Virus record (IMG/VR): IMGVR_UViG_3300020408_000005
Location: 1 to 64,000 of that record
DNA: 64,000 nt
Strand: one strand, 5' to 3'
Source of the DNA: a virus
Shown in pieces: positions 26,701 through 34,503 of the stretch (positions within the stretch are counted from its first letter, which is position 1; every line of letters begins with the position of its first letter). The position numbers and the translations under genes were made by a program. The notes under the pieces are model-generated. The model was not told the origin of the DNA. It saw only the letters and a list, made by a program, of their open reading frames with translations, and searched no databases.

Positions 26701-27975
26701 TGAGTCTCTAAACTCAAGAACTTGATAGTTTGCTGTTACATTATTACCATTAACTATAGGAGAACCTTTTACATTATTCATCAGCATATAGTTGCCGAGT
26801 TCAAATGGAATTATAGAGTTCTGTAATGCTTTTGTGTCTCTTGGTTTTTGTACATCAATAAAAGTAGGAACTAGAGTTTCAATCTCATATCCTCTTACAT
26901 ACGCTTTTCCTGGAGATACCTCTAACGCATAATATGCAGAACTAGATGCAATTCCACCTGGGGATGTTCTACCTGGAAGATATACACCATTATTTTCACC
27001 ATCATCTTGATGCTCACGCATTCTTAGATCAAATTCTCTAACACTATAGTCACCTGACTCGTCAAATGTTCTACGAGCAAGTTCTCTTTCTATTTCATTA
27101 TATGCAGTTCTTTCTACGAATGATTCTATTGCTGAATCATTGATACGTAATAATTCAATAAAGTTTTTATCTGTATCATCATCAATAACTTTTTTAGTTA
27201 ATGAACAACGAATTCTAAATCTATGTGCACCAGGTGCAGAATAGTTAGATGTTCCAGTAGCATTATCATTTAATGATGGATCATCTTCTGGAGTTACAAT
27301 AGATTCAAATACTTCTAGACCAACCCTATATGATGGACTATTTGTATATTGATCAAGAATAATTGTTTGCTCACTTACATCTACAAAGTAACCACGTATA
27401 AAATATACACCATTAGCAACTGTAGCAGTAGAACCAACAGCAGTTGCAGTTGTAGGTAACAACTGTGCAAACGGTGTACCAACTTCAATTAGAGTAGATC
27501 CAAAAGTAAGTTCTGCATCACATACTAACTGTTCATTTGCAGTGAAAGTTCTAGTATCACTATCTGTTCCACCAGATGTAATATATTTTAGATATAGAGT
27601 TATATAACCACGTTCTGATTCTGTTGCTGATATAGAAAATATAACTTTTGCTTTGATGCCAGTTGTAAGACCTGTAACTATTCTTCCTTCTAACTGTGAA
27701 CGATATAATTCAACATTTGTTCCTAAGAAACTTGCTTGTAGTAATACTGCTTTTGCATCTAAATCGTAACCTATCTGTCCAGGGATGACCATTGCACCAT
27801 CTTTGAACATATGAGTTCCCATCGACTCAACCTGATTTTGCATCAGTGATTGAAGCGTGGTTAATTCTCTTGCCTGTATCGGATACCCAGGACGGAATAA
27901 AACTTTATAGAAGTTATTATCCGAACTAAAGTCGTCGTAATAGGGACTGATATTGAGGTTGGTATTCTGTGGCAT
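20782..27975 (-). CDS. DUF4815-family virion structural protein (2397 aa)
   Basis: The N-terminal part (YYDDFSSDNNFYKVLFRPGY, QARELTTLQSLMQNQVE, HMFKDGAMVIPGQ) is characteristic of DUF4815, a large structural protein in marine T4-like phages. The middle (YTSLSLLELETSSLPIKDSD region, then WYDPLAQSFLVESKGGAFLT with DIYFRT) is also conserved in that group. Around 22.2-22.4 kb are SGTFATGTVVTNGTGAS-type beta modules shared with gp14 and gp8. The C-terminal part (YVTKVMNLLNPANSLRVRFEG, then VPEIKNLRVIAL) resembles fibre or baseplate attachment segments. It is transcribed between gp8 and the fibre gene and is probably a baseplate-proximal fibre or baseplate component; the exact location in the virion is inferred. 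Confidence 0.87.
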   Translation of the reverse strand: MPQNTNLNISPYYDDFSSDNNFYKVLFRPGYPIQARELTTLQSLMQNQVESMGTHMFKDGAMVIPGQIGYDLDAKAVLLQASFLGTNVELYRSQLEGRIVTGLTTGIKAKVIFSISATESERGYITLYLKYITSGGTDSDTRTFTANEQLVCDAELTFGSTLIEVGTPFAQLLPTTATAVGSTATVANGVYFIRGYFVDVSEQTIILDQYTNSPSYRVGLEVFESIVTPEDDPSLNDNATGTSNYSAPGAHRFRIRCSLTKKVIDDDTDKNFIELLRINDSAIESFVERTAYNEIERELARRTFDESGDYSVREFDLRMREHQDDGENNGVYLPGRTSPGGIASSSAYYALEVSPGKAYVRGYEIETLVPTFIDVQKPRDTKALQNSIIPFELGNYMLMNNVKGSPIVNGNNVTANYQVLEFRDSAPGGSLNAAGEVIAYARCAAYEYHSGTTVTASSTVFKTYIFDIQPLTTFQMSQAVTAGQGAVIRGRTTRAKAFVVDATSAQTVFKVYQVFGTFRAGEVIEKDGVEIGTLTNSFSFQITDAKGVTGRDPDTNAITFAGDLLLDQETIISGVNFNINGTAFTGTNSNFTLDLRPGDVLTPNGVNTFTMDKIYPISANTITNNITSALNASGTASGLSNGDYSFMVRRRAQVYDKETADLLIEMPKESIKSITDESVIVARSFDDITVTGSNDFTISLPADEQFLAYDKDHYQLVELAPTAGTLIDIEPNLSFNSTGTPRTSLTVSGLTGVTSCRLITSVSKNQAEKKLKNATEMEVMKIEKTNISSDAPKYGLSYGSLYGTRIEDEEISLGSSDVYKVHAVYESLDELSAKIPFITMQDATIFQKGTIIEGQTSKAKARVVNFNSVSYVCHFVYENDKFFQLGETVQGFNANNVVINGIINDADGSIDNGSKNITQSFFLDPNQQGHYYDISKLIRFASSTKPLRKLKVVFNRFVHEATGDYFASESYVGVDYDDIPQYVENGVAKELRDVLDFRPGVTPVLSGSGTVGAPYFVNCASLDFKDRSFASGGVSNNATIIDIPKPESDFRCDYDFYLGRVDKVFLTDQQQFKVVKGISGELNEIPANIDNAMLLATMVHRPYGYSPEDVRISRENNRRFTMRDIGAIEKRVDQLEYYTSLSLLELETSSLPIKDSDGFDKFKNGFLVDNFTSFDSTDTTHEDFGASLDFQEGILRPSHYTTNVSLQFSTTQSSGVTVHDTGTITRPYTEKRFIVQPYASRVENVNPFNVFAYIGRLDLYPSSDDWVDTRRAPDRVVNMEGSYEAAMVASGADTNTGFAPVQWNSWRTNWSSTTTSSSTLHMRGNGIRQITFNVSNTTSSQTRSGLRTRITPRIDRTNIGDRVIERTVVPFIRSRNIAFKIQRLKPNTRFYSFIDNVDVNFYTSPKLLEVIKNTIEDIRTNDTPFVVGETVVGQTSQCRLKLVDPNSGFTDGLSPYDQTELPTSYASTTPYLNIDTRTMSDTVMGTYYGNPLEGEILVGETSGARAVVKPKRLVANTNGDMEGIMWIPNPAVNTNPRFATGTRVVRVTTSVTDSRVPGEVDSAAQHNYVASGVIETQQATILAVRNADVVRDTVTQDRTVNNTSLTVRDTGWYDPLAQSFLVESKGGAFLTSIDIYFRTRDERIPVSCQIREMANGYPTTKVLAFSDVTLLPSDINLSENGTIPTKFTFPSPVYVAENRDYCAVILSDSNEYKLWISRMGEDDVTSDRTISEQPYAGVLFKSQNASTWTADQYEDLKFTLYKAQFETGGSGTAWFNNAELAEGNFGISRLRLDPIETTKPEIKIILSDHVANFTIGAEITQTDVSPAPSAIVREVVQGVSGSSNAYLILDDVVGTFREGVASGASYIYRLVSSRSVGTITLTGVSGTFATGTVVTNGTGASAMVTDWNAGTGVVTVKSITGTFADGDAVTQVIASATTGSGTIGTSGTNFQGDDINDYPSAPISYFNRATEIKVRHSNHCMHDGTNSVLISGVTSEVSPTLIDSAYHTNGITASDGVTGSFQLHVMDGAAFHTVINGSTVSTSNKGYILIRDPEIPKQHFEIIEYTGISGDGKIFTLPSGSRGQAGTTAIAHSPNSIVECYNLDGIPLTEINKLHTAIGSPTLDTYKLQVSSVSSAGIVSGGFDVVATQNIQFDQLYPQLQMTVYPETDVVPRLNAVSGTSIQDGNNVTQASFINDGIYYDMIPNEDNYLDEPKMVCSQVNEDAKLSGSKSLNVQMIMTTSNANISPVLDTDRCSLITTMNRVNDLAIGSNNAESPTGDLDDAVYVTKVMNLLNPANSLRVRFEGWRHPSTEIKVMYKIVPVGTTIPVSEIGYTYFNGNGLEDKTIQKTESLLYRDFEYTFEGTEFTIAQVKIILTSSNQCYVPEIKNLRVIALSDL

Positions 27976-27978
27976 TTT

Positions 27979-29514
27979 TTAGAACTCTACAACGATTTTG
28001 ATGTCTTCAATTTGGTCGCCCGCCCTAGAGATTGCTCTCCTATTGTCTATGTAAATTACTTTACCTGAATCCTTTTTCACTTCAGGTTTGGCGTAACCAG
28101 ATGTGAATGACATACCTAAATCATATTCTGTGTTGTTTATAACACGTGTTGCTTCACCAGGAACTACAGGGAAGTTGATGTCAGGGTCAACAGATGTACC
28201 TGATCCCGAACCAACGATGGTGTTACCACCAGAGAACTCAACTTTGTTACCAGTAATCTCAGGGAATATACCATCAACTCTGTTTTGATAAAATTTCAAA
28301 ACTTTAGTTATAGAGTTCCAAGAAACTACACGACCACGAGCAGTGACTTGTTGTCCACCCACAGTACGAGTTTGAGTTATGATTTCATCAGTATTAAATG
28401 ATCCTGTGAAATCTGGAGAAAATATTACAGCGTTTGATGCTGACAAAGTAATCGCATCTGCCAATTCTTCTGTACCATACTTAAATGGGTTTAGAACTAA
28501 ACCAATACGACGATAATCATTATCAGTAGGGAAGTCTCCAGATCCCTCTGAGTATGTAAATTTAGTGTTGATCATTACACGGAAACCACCTAACTCAATA
28601 GCAGGAGTAGATCCGTGACCACCTTTAGGTGGAATAATAACGTCAATGGCACCACCAGATCCTGTACCAGAACCAATACCATTAACTTCATCAACAACAA
28701 TCTTACCGAAGGAATAGTTAGATCCTCCAGAAGTTACAGTTGCAGATACTATACGACCACCATCAACAACGATAGAAATACGTCCACCAGTTCCATCTCC
28801 TCTTAGAGGTATGTTTTCATATGTACCATTGTTATAACCAGAACCAGATGATTGGATAACAACAGTATCTATCTCTCCTCCTACAGCATCTGACTGAACA
28901 GCAGTATCAATTAATACAGGCATATAGTCTGCTGAGAAGAATTTTAGAACCTGCCCCACTGGGATGGTGTACATATACTTCCAACGATAACCATCAGCAG
29001 TGGTGATAATAGAAGTAGAAGTGCCAGTGGGTTCGATCGTACTAGGTTTACCGTTCGGATCAGAGGGTGACGTTCCATTGTAGATACATTTGTAAACTTG
29101 ATATGAACTGTTAACAACGTAGAAATCAGCATCATATAGTTTAGTAGCACCACTAGAAGCAGTCTTACTAGATGAGTAGTCATTACGATACATATCGTAA
29201 ACATAACCTAAACCACCAGTAGTTTGTTCTGGGGGTATCCAGTCAATACGACGTACAACTTGAATAGCGTCACTAGCAAGGACACGTTTCATAGAAATCA
29301 TATCGTCATATGAATCTGAAAACTCTTGGAAAGAGTCAATAGGAGTAGGAGGATTATTCTCGTTATCCCACTCTTGAGGACGACCAATGAAAACATACAA
29401 ACGGTCACGATTTGCACCCGCAACGATGTCACTCTGAGTCGAATCTGGTCCCTCAAGTGATTTGATGAATTTTTCAGCGGTGAAAATTCTAAATTGATCG
29501 GTAAGTAATGCCAT
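27979..29514 (-). CDS. 8: Baseplate wedge protein gp8
   Basis: This 511-residue protein has the gp8 layout: FRIFTAEKFIKSLEGPDS, RLYVFIGRPQEWDNENNPPT, DSFQEFSDSYDDMISMKRVL, VVRRIDW, then TTADGYRWKYMYTIPVGQV, aligning with T4 FITFGRSEPW, VIPRRDW and DGYVWEYLFEIP. gp8 dimers form part of the wedge periphery with gp7, gp10 and gp53. T4 gp8 is 334 residues; the extra C-terminal sequence holds a Gly-Tyr beta repeat (GSGYNNGTYENIPLRGDG) and a VVSWNSITKVLKFY module shared with other proteins here. A perfect late promoter TATAAATA lies 23 bases upstream. Confidence 0.93.
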   Translation of the reverse strand: MALLTDQFRIFTAEKFIKSLEGPDSTQSDIVAGANRDRLYVFIGRPQEWDNENNPPTPIDSFQEFSDSYDDMISMKRVLASDAIQVVRRIDWIPPEQTTGGLGYVYDMYRNDYSSSKTASSGATKLYDADFYVVNSSYQVYKCIYNGTSPSDPNGKPSTIEPTGTSTSIITTADGYRWKYMYTIPVGQVLKFFSADYMPVLIDTAVQSDAVGGEIDTVVIQSSGSGYNNGTYENIPLRGDGTGGRISIVVDGGRIVSATVTSGGSNYSFGKIVVDEVNGIGSGTGSGGAIDVIIPPKGGHGSTPAIELGGFRVMINTKFTYSEGSGDFPTDNDYRRIGLVLNPFKYGTEELADAITLSASNAVIFSPDFTGSFNTDEIITQTRTVGGQQVTARGRVVSWNSITKVLKFYQNRVDGIFPEITGNKVEFSGGNTIVGSGSGTSVDPDINFPVVPGEATRVINNTEYDLGMSFTSGYAKPEVKKDSGKVIYIDNRRAISRAGDQIEDIKIVVEF

Positions 29515-29536
29515 TGGATACTATGTACCTTCCTTT

Positions 29537-29544
29537 TATTTATA
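29537..29544 (-). promoter_or_regulatory. Late promoter of gp8
   Basis: The minus strand reads TATAAATA, identical to the T4 late core, in the short gap between the 623-residue gene and gp8; the gp8 ATG is 22 bases downstream. Confidence 0.7.
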
Positions 29545-29549
29545 GTAGT

Positions 29550-31421
29550 TTAGTCAGGTTCGTTTCGGATATAGGATGGATAATTTATAAATTGGATAAC
29601 ACCTATGGCACCTGACGTACCTCCAGTGATATTTTCGTTCTTATTCCAAAGATAATTTCCTGAGTTTGCAACTGGATTATTAACAACAAGAACCTTTGTA
29701 GTTGCATCCCAAGATACAACTGTTGCTGCTACTCCACTTAAACTTCCTGTGACAGTTTCACTCTGTGTAAAATTATAAGAGTTATTCATAACACGGAAAG
29801 TAAACTCAATAGTTGCTAGGTGTAGTTCTCCATCACCTAAAGCACCTGCAACTGTGACAGTAGGAGATCTAGAAGGAAGAGACGAGTCTGTCATTTGGTC
29901 TCCAACTTGGAACAATGAAGTGTTTTGTCCACCCAATGTTTCCTCAATACCATATAGAGATGATGCAATACCACCATCAAGACTGATAGCATTTGCAAAT
30001 TCTGTATTAGTATTTACTAGATCAGGAATACCATCTCCTGCTCCTTGTAATTCATCATCATCTTCAAATTTTTTGTCTTGTATTAGACCAATAGGATCTG
30101 TTAACTGAACAATAGTATCACCTATAGAATCAACTAATACGTGTGGTTCAACACCAGTTTCACTAGATGCTGCTACACCACCAATAAAGTCAATAACTTG
30201 AGATAAAGTATTTGATGATCCACCGTCAATAAATGCTAATTTATCAACTTCAAATACCAAATACAGTGCACTGATCTCAGGTTTCCAGTCATATACACGA
30301 GCAATTTTGTTACTTGAACTTTCAGATGTTCTTATAACACGATCTCCAACATTAAAAACATATTGACTAATACCATCTGCATTGTTAGCAAGTGAATCTA
30401 ATGTAACTTTTTGATCATATCTAAAATTAACAGCACGGTCACATCCTACAAAAGATGTAGCAGTTTTACCCGTATATCTAATAACTTCATTACCTATTAA
30501 TATTTTTCCAGATCCAGGATAGGGTGCAGTAGTCTCAACAAATACTGTTTGATCAGAAATACCTACATTATTAATAAGACCAGTTAAATTATATAAGAAT
30601 GAGTTAAATGCTTGTCTGTTTCTAGACCTTTTTATTAAATCAGTATTCCTAGTAAAAATTACTTGGGGTTCTGATGAAAAACCACCACCAGGATCAAGAA
30701 TATCGATTGAAGTAATAGCACCAAGATCGACAGTAGCAAGTGCTCTAGCACCACCACCTCCACCACCATTGAGTAAAATAACGGGAGGTGTCTGGAAAAA
30801 CTCACCCGCACTCGATATGTTTATTTTTTTAACAATACCAAATTCATCTACTTCTGCAACACCAGTAGCACCCTGTCCACCTCCACCAGATACAATAATA
30901 TTAATATCACCATTCTCATAATTAGCACCAGTATCTTCTAATGCTAAACCAGTAATTAATCCAGTAACAGGTCTGAGTTCAGCACCTGATCCACCACCAC
31001 CTTCTATTACAGCAGTTGTAGCATCATTAAAATATTGATCACCATTCGACAACATCTGAATGTATTGAATAGAACCCGCAGGAGCAATCAGTGTTCCATC
31101 AGGTGCAACTTGATCAGTGTCATATAATATTGCTTTTGCCTTCGCACCATATCCAATTCCTGTTGTTTCAAGTTTAATTCTAAATGGATCGTATCCAGTT
31201 CCAGGATCTAATACTTTAACAGCAGCAATTTGTCCGTTAGTAATTACAGGTTCAAGTATTGCTTCTCTTAAAGGTGTACCACAATTAGTAACTTTTAATT
31301 CTGGTGGGTCGCCCGCAACATATCCAGTCCCTCCATCATTAACAAATACGTCCTTTATTCCGAACGTACTGTTAAAGATAGGTTCAATAACTGCTCCTGA
31401 TCCTGGGACTGTTCTTGCCAT
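29550..31421 (-). CDS. Gly-Tyr-repeat baseplate-associated structural protein (623 aa)
   Basis: The first 250 residues are six or so beta repeats of the form IxxVxVxDxGxGY..PPxVxxxGGGGxGAxAxA (for example AAVKVLDPGTGYDPFRI and ITSIDILDPGGGFSSEPQVI). A short module near residue 290-340 (KILIGNEVIRYTGK, then CDRAVNFRYDQKV) and the C-terminal ETVTGSLSGVAATVVSWDAT module recur in gp18, gp8, gp14 and the giant. There is no T4 counterpart I can name; its place between the gp10-like protein and gp8 suggests a baseplate or short-fibre role in the gp9/gp11 region. Stop and start codons overlap the gp10-like gene. Confidence 0.82.
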   Translation of the reverse strand: MARTVPGSGAVIEPIFNSTFGIKDVFVNDGGTGYVAGDPPELKVTNCGTPLREAILEPVITNGQIAAVKVLDPGTGYDPFRIKLETTGIGYGAKAKAILYDTDQVAPDGTLIAPAGSIQYIQMLSNGDQYFNDATTAVIEGGGGSGAELRPVTGLITGLALEDTGANYENGDINIIVSGGGGQGATGVAEVDEFGIVKKINISSAGEFFQTPPVILLNGGGGGGARALATVDLGAITSIDILDPGGGFSSEPQVIFTRNTDLIKRSRNRQAFNSFLYNLTGLINNVGISDQTVFVETTAPYPGSGKILIGNEVIRYTGKTATSFVGCDRAVNFRYDQKVTLDSLANNADGISQYVFNVGDRVIRTSESSSNKIARVYDWKPEISALYLVFEVDKLAFIDGGSSNTLSQVIDFIGGVAASSETGVEPHVLVDSIGDTIVQLTDPIGLIQDKKFEDDDELQGAGDGIPDLVNTNTEFANAISLDGGIASSLYGIEETLGGQNTSLFQVGDQMTDSSLPSRSPTVTVAGALGDGELHLATIEFTFRVMNNSYNFTQSETVTGSLSGVAATVVSWDATTKVLVVNNPVANSGNYLWNKNENITGGTSGAIGVIQFINYPSYIRNEPD

Positions 31422-33100
31422 TACCTAATTTCTATAGTTCCATTCATAGATGAGTGGATTGTGCATTGATAATATAGAGTGCTTGGTGCATCAAAAGGAA
31501 CTGTAAATGACTGCATAGAAGTTTGCGATCCAGAAATACCTGTAGTATATGGAGTTCCTGATAGTCCAGTTGTGGACTGAATTCTTAGTGGATGAGATGC
31601 TCCAGTAGTGTTATTAAAATCATATGTAAATCCACGATAAAGAATTATATTAGGATCTGTAGATCCTCCTGATGGTAATCCAGGTCCATTAACTGTATAG
31701 TTTGATTGTCCAACTGCACTGAATGAATATAAAAGTGTTGGAGATGGTTTATATACAGTTGCATTATTATATCCTTTAATAACACTTGCTCCCGCAGGTG
31801 CACTAGAACCTTGACGTTTGAATCCTCTATCAACGTCTTCAAAAGTTGTACCATCATTAGCAACCTGTAGTTCACCATTAGTATCAATTTTAATTTTTTT
31901 GGTACCAATATGAATTTCAGTTCCTGTAGGAAGAACTAAGTTGTTACTTCCATCAAGTGATATTTTCTTAGTACCACCACTACCAAATCTTATCTCAGAG
32001 TTTTCTGGAACCTCTAAATTACCAGATCCGTCAAACTTAATAGACTTAGCAGCATCACCACCAAAACGAATATCTGTTCCTGTAGGTAAATCTAGGTTAT
32101 TATTTCCGTCAAACTTAAGTTCTTTAGCAGAACCAGTAGTACCAAAACGGATAGAACTTGAAGCAGGAAGTTCAAGAATTCCATCAGTATCAAATGTTAT
32201 ATCACCAAAACCGAACTTTAATTTCTGTGCACCAAGATCTACAGCACCATCTTCTTGTTCAGTAATTAATTTATTTTTAGATGAAATCTTAACATTACCA
32301 GATACTGCTAGTTCTTGTGTTTGGTTAGCAGTTCCTGTAGCACTAACTGTAACAGTACCACGAGTAGCACCTGCTTCAGCAGTAAATGATGCGAATGTTG
32401 CTTCAATTTTATTGCCATTAACATCCTCAATTTCTAAAGGTGTTCCTACTTTCATCGCACCAAAACGTAAACGAAGACCCTCTTCTTCTGTAGAGTTTTC
32501 TGACGCTAATTTAGACGTGATAGTACGAGTAGCACCTGTGTCTATACTATGAACAGTATGTTCTTTTCTCTTTCTACGAGTAATTTCTTGATCAGATCCT
32601 ATAGAAATACCTGTATCATCCATCCAAATAGTAGAACTGGATAGATATAAATCCCTAAACTTAAGTGAAGTACTACCTAAGTCATATGTGTTGTCGGTGT
32701 TTGGTAGAAAATGAGTTGAAATAACAACGTTATTAGAACCATTGTTAGTCAAGTTAGTAATGGCATTGCCCCCACCGCCACCACTACCTTGTAGGTCATC
32801 ACCAGGTTGGAATCTTGAGTTCGCTGTATTCCATTTCAATACTTGACCATTACCTATACCAGTCAAGTCAACATCAGTCAAATTAGATGATGCCAGATCT
32901 CCTTCAGTAAATACTGATCCATTCCATTTAAGGACTTGGTTTGTTGATGGTGATCCAACACTAATTTGCAAATTAGTATTATCACCAAGTTGGGTGTATA
33001 ACTCGTTAATTACATTATTAACTTTTATAGCACCGTCTCTGAGGGTATCTCCTGTACCATCATTTGCCGATAGACCGACGTTTACATTCTGCTTAGCCAT
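31421..33100 (-). CDS. gp10-like baseplate fibre protein with cupredoxin-like C-terminus
   Basis: The N-terminus (AKQNVNVGLSANDGTGDTLR, then DGAIKVNNVINELYTQLGD) closely resembles the start of T4 gp10 (KQNINIGNVVDDGTGDYLRKGGIKINENFDELYYELGD pattern), the domain that attaches to the wedge. The middle is a repeated beta region with RFGxxxxKxIxFDGxxNLxLPxxxxI units, five or six copies. Residues about 453-559 form a cupredoxin-like domain: ASHPLRI followed much later by LYYQCTIHSSMNGTIEI, giving His, Cys, His and Met in copper-site order. Total length is 559 residues against 602 in T4 gp10, but only the N-terminus is homologous. A CATAAATA promoter match lies 25 bases upstream. Confidence 0.85.
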   Translation of the reverse strand: MAKQNVNVGLSANDGTGDTLRDGAIKVNNVINELYTQLGDNTNLQISVGSPSTNQVLKWNGSVFTEGDLASSNLTDVDLTGIGNGQVLKWNTANSRFQPGDDLQGSGGGGGNAITNLTNNGSNNVVISTHFLPNTDNTYDLGSTSLKFRDLYLSSSTIWMDDTGISIGSDQEITRRKRKEHTVHSIDTGATRTITSKLASENSTEEEGLRLRFGAMKVGTPLEIEDVNGNKIEATFASFTAEAGATRGTVTVSATGTANQTQELAVSGNVKISSKNKLITEQEDGAVDLGAQKLKFGFGDITFDTDGILELPASSSIRFGTTGSAKELKFDGNNNLDLPTGTDIRFGGDAAKSIKFDGSGNLEVPENSEIRFGSGGTKKISLDGSNNLVLPTGTEIHIGTKKIKIDTNGELQVANDGTTFEDVDRGFKRQGSSAPAGASVIKGYNNATVYKPSPTLLYSFSAVGQSNYTVNGPGLPSGGSTDPNIILYRGFTYDFNNTTGASHPLRIQSTTGLSGTPYTTGISGSQTSMQSFTVPFDAPSTLYYQCTIHSSMNGTIEIR

Positions 33101-33124
33101 AGTAGGGGGTTTTTTCTACAGTTT

Positions 33125-33132
33125 TATTTATG
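33125..33132 (-). promoter_or_regulatory. Late promoter of the gp10-like gene
   Basis: The minus strand reads CATAAATA, a NATAAATA match overlapping the stop codon of the YHYH protein gene and 24 bases before the gp10-like ATG. Confidence 0.5.
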
Positions 33133-34495
33133 TCATATCAAAAGATTCTGACGTATTATCCAGAAAAACATCTTGTCTAGTAAAATCAGGATTGTTATTG
33201 TCCCGATCAAATGTAACTGGAGTCATATCGTACTTTCCAATACCAGTATCAAATTTAAGGATAGTGGAATAATCTATAGACGTTCCAGAACCTGTTACAG
33301 TAAGGATCGCCAGATTGCTTATTAAGGGTGAGTTTTGTGCCTGAGTAGATGCACCAACTGGACCAGTCAATACACATCTATAACGATAACCAGTCATAAA
33401 TGGTTGAGCATTTATTGTTAACGTTGCTGATGTATCACCAGTCAAATTAGACCAAGCAAATCCACCGTCTGTTGATACTTGCCACTGATATGCAATAGTA
33501 TCATTTTGTGGTTGTATCTCTGCCAACAAACTAAACTGTTGTGTGTTACCACTTTGAACAGTAGCATTTGTTGGTTGAAGTGTTATTACAATACTAGGGG
33601 GTTGAGAAGGAGTATCGCCACCATCATCAGTAGGTGGTGCAGTTTGTGTGAAACCATCATTAGCGGGTACTACCATTGCCTCTTTCGAGGTCAAACCCAT
33701 CATAAAAGGAAATACTGGATTTCCAGAATTATCTTCAGTAAGAAAGTATGCAAAAGTACCACTAGGATACTCAGGTGTTACACAATATCTACCATTATGT
33801 GTGTCTAACTTACCTGTTCCACCAGTATATTCATAATCTTCCATAAACACACCTGCGGGGTATGTTGTATCATATACAGGTCTTCCAGGTGCTTCTTGGA
33901 CTCTCACTGTCCATCCAGAAGACATTCTGATTACAGGTGTAGTGTTATCATTAGCATCTGTATATCCGTAAGGACCATATACAGGATAACCATCAAAACT
34001 ATAACCTATTATTTTAGAATGACCATCAGGGTGTCTAATATTATCACCATTATATTGAGATGAACCATAGTAATCATTATATCCTGCCATCACTTGATTG
34101 GCATTCCAACAATCTATGAAGTCGCTGTCGTTATAACTGTACTGACCACTTGACTGAGGATAACCACCACAACTATCTTCTCCATAATTAACAGCAGAAC
34201 CAATACCCGCTGCCACGTAGGAAAAACCCGACGGGGGAGACCCATCAGTTCCTGCACTAGGATTAAAGAAGACGACACCGTTTGCAGCAATACCAATAGC
34301 ACCCAAACCGACAACCCCAGAATTAGACGTGTTTGATCCACCTCTGTAAACAAAGTTGTGGTTGAAAGAATATGATGTAATTGTGTTTGAATTGTTAGCA
34401 TTAGGAAAAGTTCCTGAGTTCACTGGAGTTGGTAAACCATCACCAGTTACTGTTAGGACATTATTGCTACTATTATAGGATCCATTTGCTGCCAT
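33128..34495 (-). CDS. YHYH-domain protein with Ig-like domain (455 aa)
   Basis: Residues about 15-280 follow the YHYH family: GDGLPTPVNSGTFPNANN, NGVVFFNPSAG, then IIGYSFDGYPVYGPYGYTD, a GVFMEDYEYTGG segment and NGRYCVTPEYPSGTFAYFLT. The family-naming Tyr-His-Tyr-His is replaced by QYSYND. Residues about 303-402 are an Ig-like domain (TVQSGNTQQFSLLAEI, YQWQVSTDGGFAWSNLTGDT, RYRCVLTG). Ig-like domains on phage surfaces commonly bind cell-surface glycans weakly. It lies between the giant baseplate gene and the gp10-like gene, so it is probably a baseplate or tail-tip decoration. It also has a close relative of its YHYH domain inside the giant. Confidence 0.82.
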   Translation of the reverse strand: MAANGSYNSSNNVLTVTGDGLPTPVNSGTFPNANNSNTITSYSFNHNFVYRGGSNTSNSGVVGLGAIGIAANGVVFFNPSAGTDGSPPSGFSYVAAGIGSAVNYGEDSCGGYPQSSGQYSYNDSDFIDCWNANQVMAGYNDYYGSSQYNGDNIRHPDGHSKIIGYSFDGYPVYGPYGYTDANDNTTPVIRMSSGWTVRVQEAPGRPVYDTTYPAGVFMEDYEYTGGTGKLDTHNGRYCVTPEYPSGTFAYFLTEDNSGNPVFPFMMGLTSKEAMVVPANDGFTQTAPPTDDGGDTPSQPPSIVITLQPTNATVQSGNTQQFSLLAEIQPQNDTIAYQWQVSTDGGFAWSNLTGDTSATLTINAQPFMTGYRYRCVLTGPVGASTQAQNSPLISNLAILTVTGSGTSIDYSTILKFDTGIGKYDMTPVTFDRDNNNPDFTRQDVFLDNTSESFDMT

Positions 34496-34503
34496 AGTAG
34501 TAT

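Noticed and set aside
31941-32552. A 203-codon plus-strand frame opposite the gp10-like gene
   Set aside because: It mirrors repeated RFGxxxxKxIxFDG codons of the real gene and has no recognisable domain.
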